Below are positions 62,998-64,000 of a stretch of 64,000 nucleotides of DNA, one piece after another. Made by a program: the position numbers and the translations under genes. Below the pieces are notes generated by a model. That model did not search any database and was not told where the DNA came from. It saw nothing but the letters and a program-made list of their open reading frames with translations. The first letter of the stretch is position 1, and every line of letters begins with the position of its first letter. Source of the DNA: Plasmopara viticola (taxonomy: Eukaryota > Oomycota > Peronosporomycetes > Peronosporales > Peronosporaceae); contig MBPM02000020.1 of the NCBI GenBank assembly GCA_001695595.3, positions 62,001-126,000 of the forward strand, read 5' to 3'.

Positions 62998-64000
62998 GCA
63001 CTCTACGGCCACAGATGCGTTCTGTCTCTCAATCAAGACAGGCACAGACGCAATCGAGAATCAACTTAGTGTATAAGCTTTCTTTTGAAATGCCGAGACG
63101 CTGCTCGGCCACAAATAAGTACTTTTTATCTTTCAAGACTCGAACCGACGCAATACAGCCACAACTAAGCCTTTAATCTTACGTTTGCATTGTTGAGTTG
63201 CTGCACGATCACAGACCCGTCTTAGCTGTTAATATAGACACGCACGGACGCAATCGAGCCGCAACTAAGCGTATAATCATTCTTCCATAGCGTCGAGGTA
63301 CCCTACGCCACAGATGCGTTCTGTCTCTCAATCAAGACAGGCACAGACGCAATCAAGACTCAACTAAGCGTATAAGCTTTCTTCTGAGATGCCGAGACGC
63401 TGCACGTTCACAGATAAGTACTTTCTATCTTTCAAGACTCGAATCGACGCAATAGAGCCACATCCAAGCATTTGTCATACTTTTGATGCGTCGAGTTGCT
63501 GTACGGTCACAGGTACGTCTTGGCTATCAATCTAGACATGCACGGACGCAATCGAGCCGCAACTAGAGAGTAGAATCATTCTTCCATAGCCCCGAGGCAC
63601 TGTACGGCCACAGATGGTTCTGTCTCTCAATCGAGACGTGCGCGGACGCAATCGAGACTCAACTTGGCGTATAATCACTCTTTTGATGTACCAAGACGCT
63701 GCACGGCCATAGATACAACCTTTCAATCTTTCACGACTCGTACCTACGCAAAAAAGCCACAACTAAACCTTTAATCTTACGTTTGAAGCGTTGGGTTGCT
63801 GCACGGCACAGATACGTCTTGGCTATCAATCTAGACATGCACGGACGCAATCGAGCCGCAACTAAAGAGTAGAACCATTCTTCCATAGCCTCGAGGCACT
63901 GTACGGCCACAGATGGTTCTGTCTCTCAATCGAGACGTGCACGGACGCAATCGAGACTCAACTTCGCGTATGATCACTCTTTTGAAGTACCAAGACGCTG
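62998..64000 (+). repeat. 12-monomer HOR copy, cut by the window end
   Basis: m1 to m10 are present and the array continues past 64,000. m5 has the gcacgttcacag variant. m8 has several substitutions (atacaacctttcaatc, cacgactcgtacctacg) not seen in other copies. Confidence 0.9.

Larger units (their letters stand above)
1..64000. repeat. Satellite DNA super-array, monomers of about 99 bp in nested higher-order repeats
   Basis: The entire window consists of head-to-tail related monomers of about 94-105 bp. Nearly all share two boxes, a ggccacagat-like box near position 10-20 of the monomer and gacgcaat near position 51. Most also carry tctaga between them and a gcgtataat-like stretch near position 75. 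Monomers group into three classes: P (agatacgtcttggctatcaa type), Q (gatgcgttctgtctctcaat type) and R (cctttctatctttcaagact type). No unique sequence longer than a few tens of bases interrupts the array, and neither end of the array lies in the window. That this is eukaryotic heterochromatin is an inference from scale and structure; I do not recognise the family from known satellites. Confidence 0.97.

Noticed and set aside
1..64000. CRISPR array
   Set aside because: The units are about 99 bp and continuously related, with no short fixed repeat separated by unique spacers and no cas genes.
1..64000. Bacterial -10-like promoters (tataat) repeated across the window
   Set aside because: The motif is part of the monomer consensus, no suitably spaced -35 element or gene follows, and the sequence looks eukaryotic.
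1..64000. Telomeric repeats or rDNA spacer
   Set aside because: No short G-rich telomere-type tandem repeat and no rRNA-like sequence is present. The repeat does not resemble an intergenic spacer next to rRNA genes within this window.

Overview
The whole 64 kb window is tandem satellite DNA. I see no protein-coding gene, tRNA, rRNA, transposon or CRISPR array. Every part is built from one family of diverged monomers of about 94-105 bp. Each monomer starts near a motif like gacgctg, gcactctac or gagttgctg, then carries a ggccacagat-like box, and about 50 bp from its start a gacgcaat box. Uninterrupted nested satellite on this scale points to eukaryotic heterochromatin (centromeric, pericentromeric or subtelomeric). 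I do not recognise the family and cannot name the organism.

The monomers fall into three classes, which I call P, Q and R, and these explain both halves of the window. Region 1 (1-37,227) is a very homogeneous higher-order repeat (HOR) of about 689 bp made of seven monomers, A to G. By similarity these are P-Q-R-Q-P-Q-R. There are 54 units, all in the same direction, plus a partial 55th. One unit (around 12.2 kb) is collapsed by 144 bp. From about 30.1 kb the units become steadily more diverged toward the array edge, and between 32.2 and 35.6 kb two unit types alternate, which looks like the start of a 14-monomer HOR.

The junction (37,228-37,487) has a truncated C monomer, a spliced-on B fragment and an inverted block of about 180 bp derived from the end of B, all of C and half of D. 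Region 2 (37,488-41,455) is an older, poorly homogenised array of P-Q-R trimers with a period of about 298-300 bp. Region 3 (41,456-64,000) begins with a tandem duplication of about 900 bp and two copies of a variant HOR of about 1,175 bp. It then settles into a 12-monomer HOR of about 1,190 bp (four P/Q/R trimers) running off the right edge. Three copies are 9-monomer versions that lost one trimer by crossover inside homologous Q monomers.

The layers are therefore: a possible half-monomer of about 49 bp, a monomer of about 99 bp, a trimer of about 298 bp, and then either a 7-mer or a 12-mer HOR. The short ORFs throughout are by-products of repeat homogeneity. What is worth attention is the architecture: two HOR families from one monomer alphabet, meeting at an inverted junction beside a relic trimer array, with visible expansion layers, chimeric monomers and a few patches that look like consensus errors.
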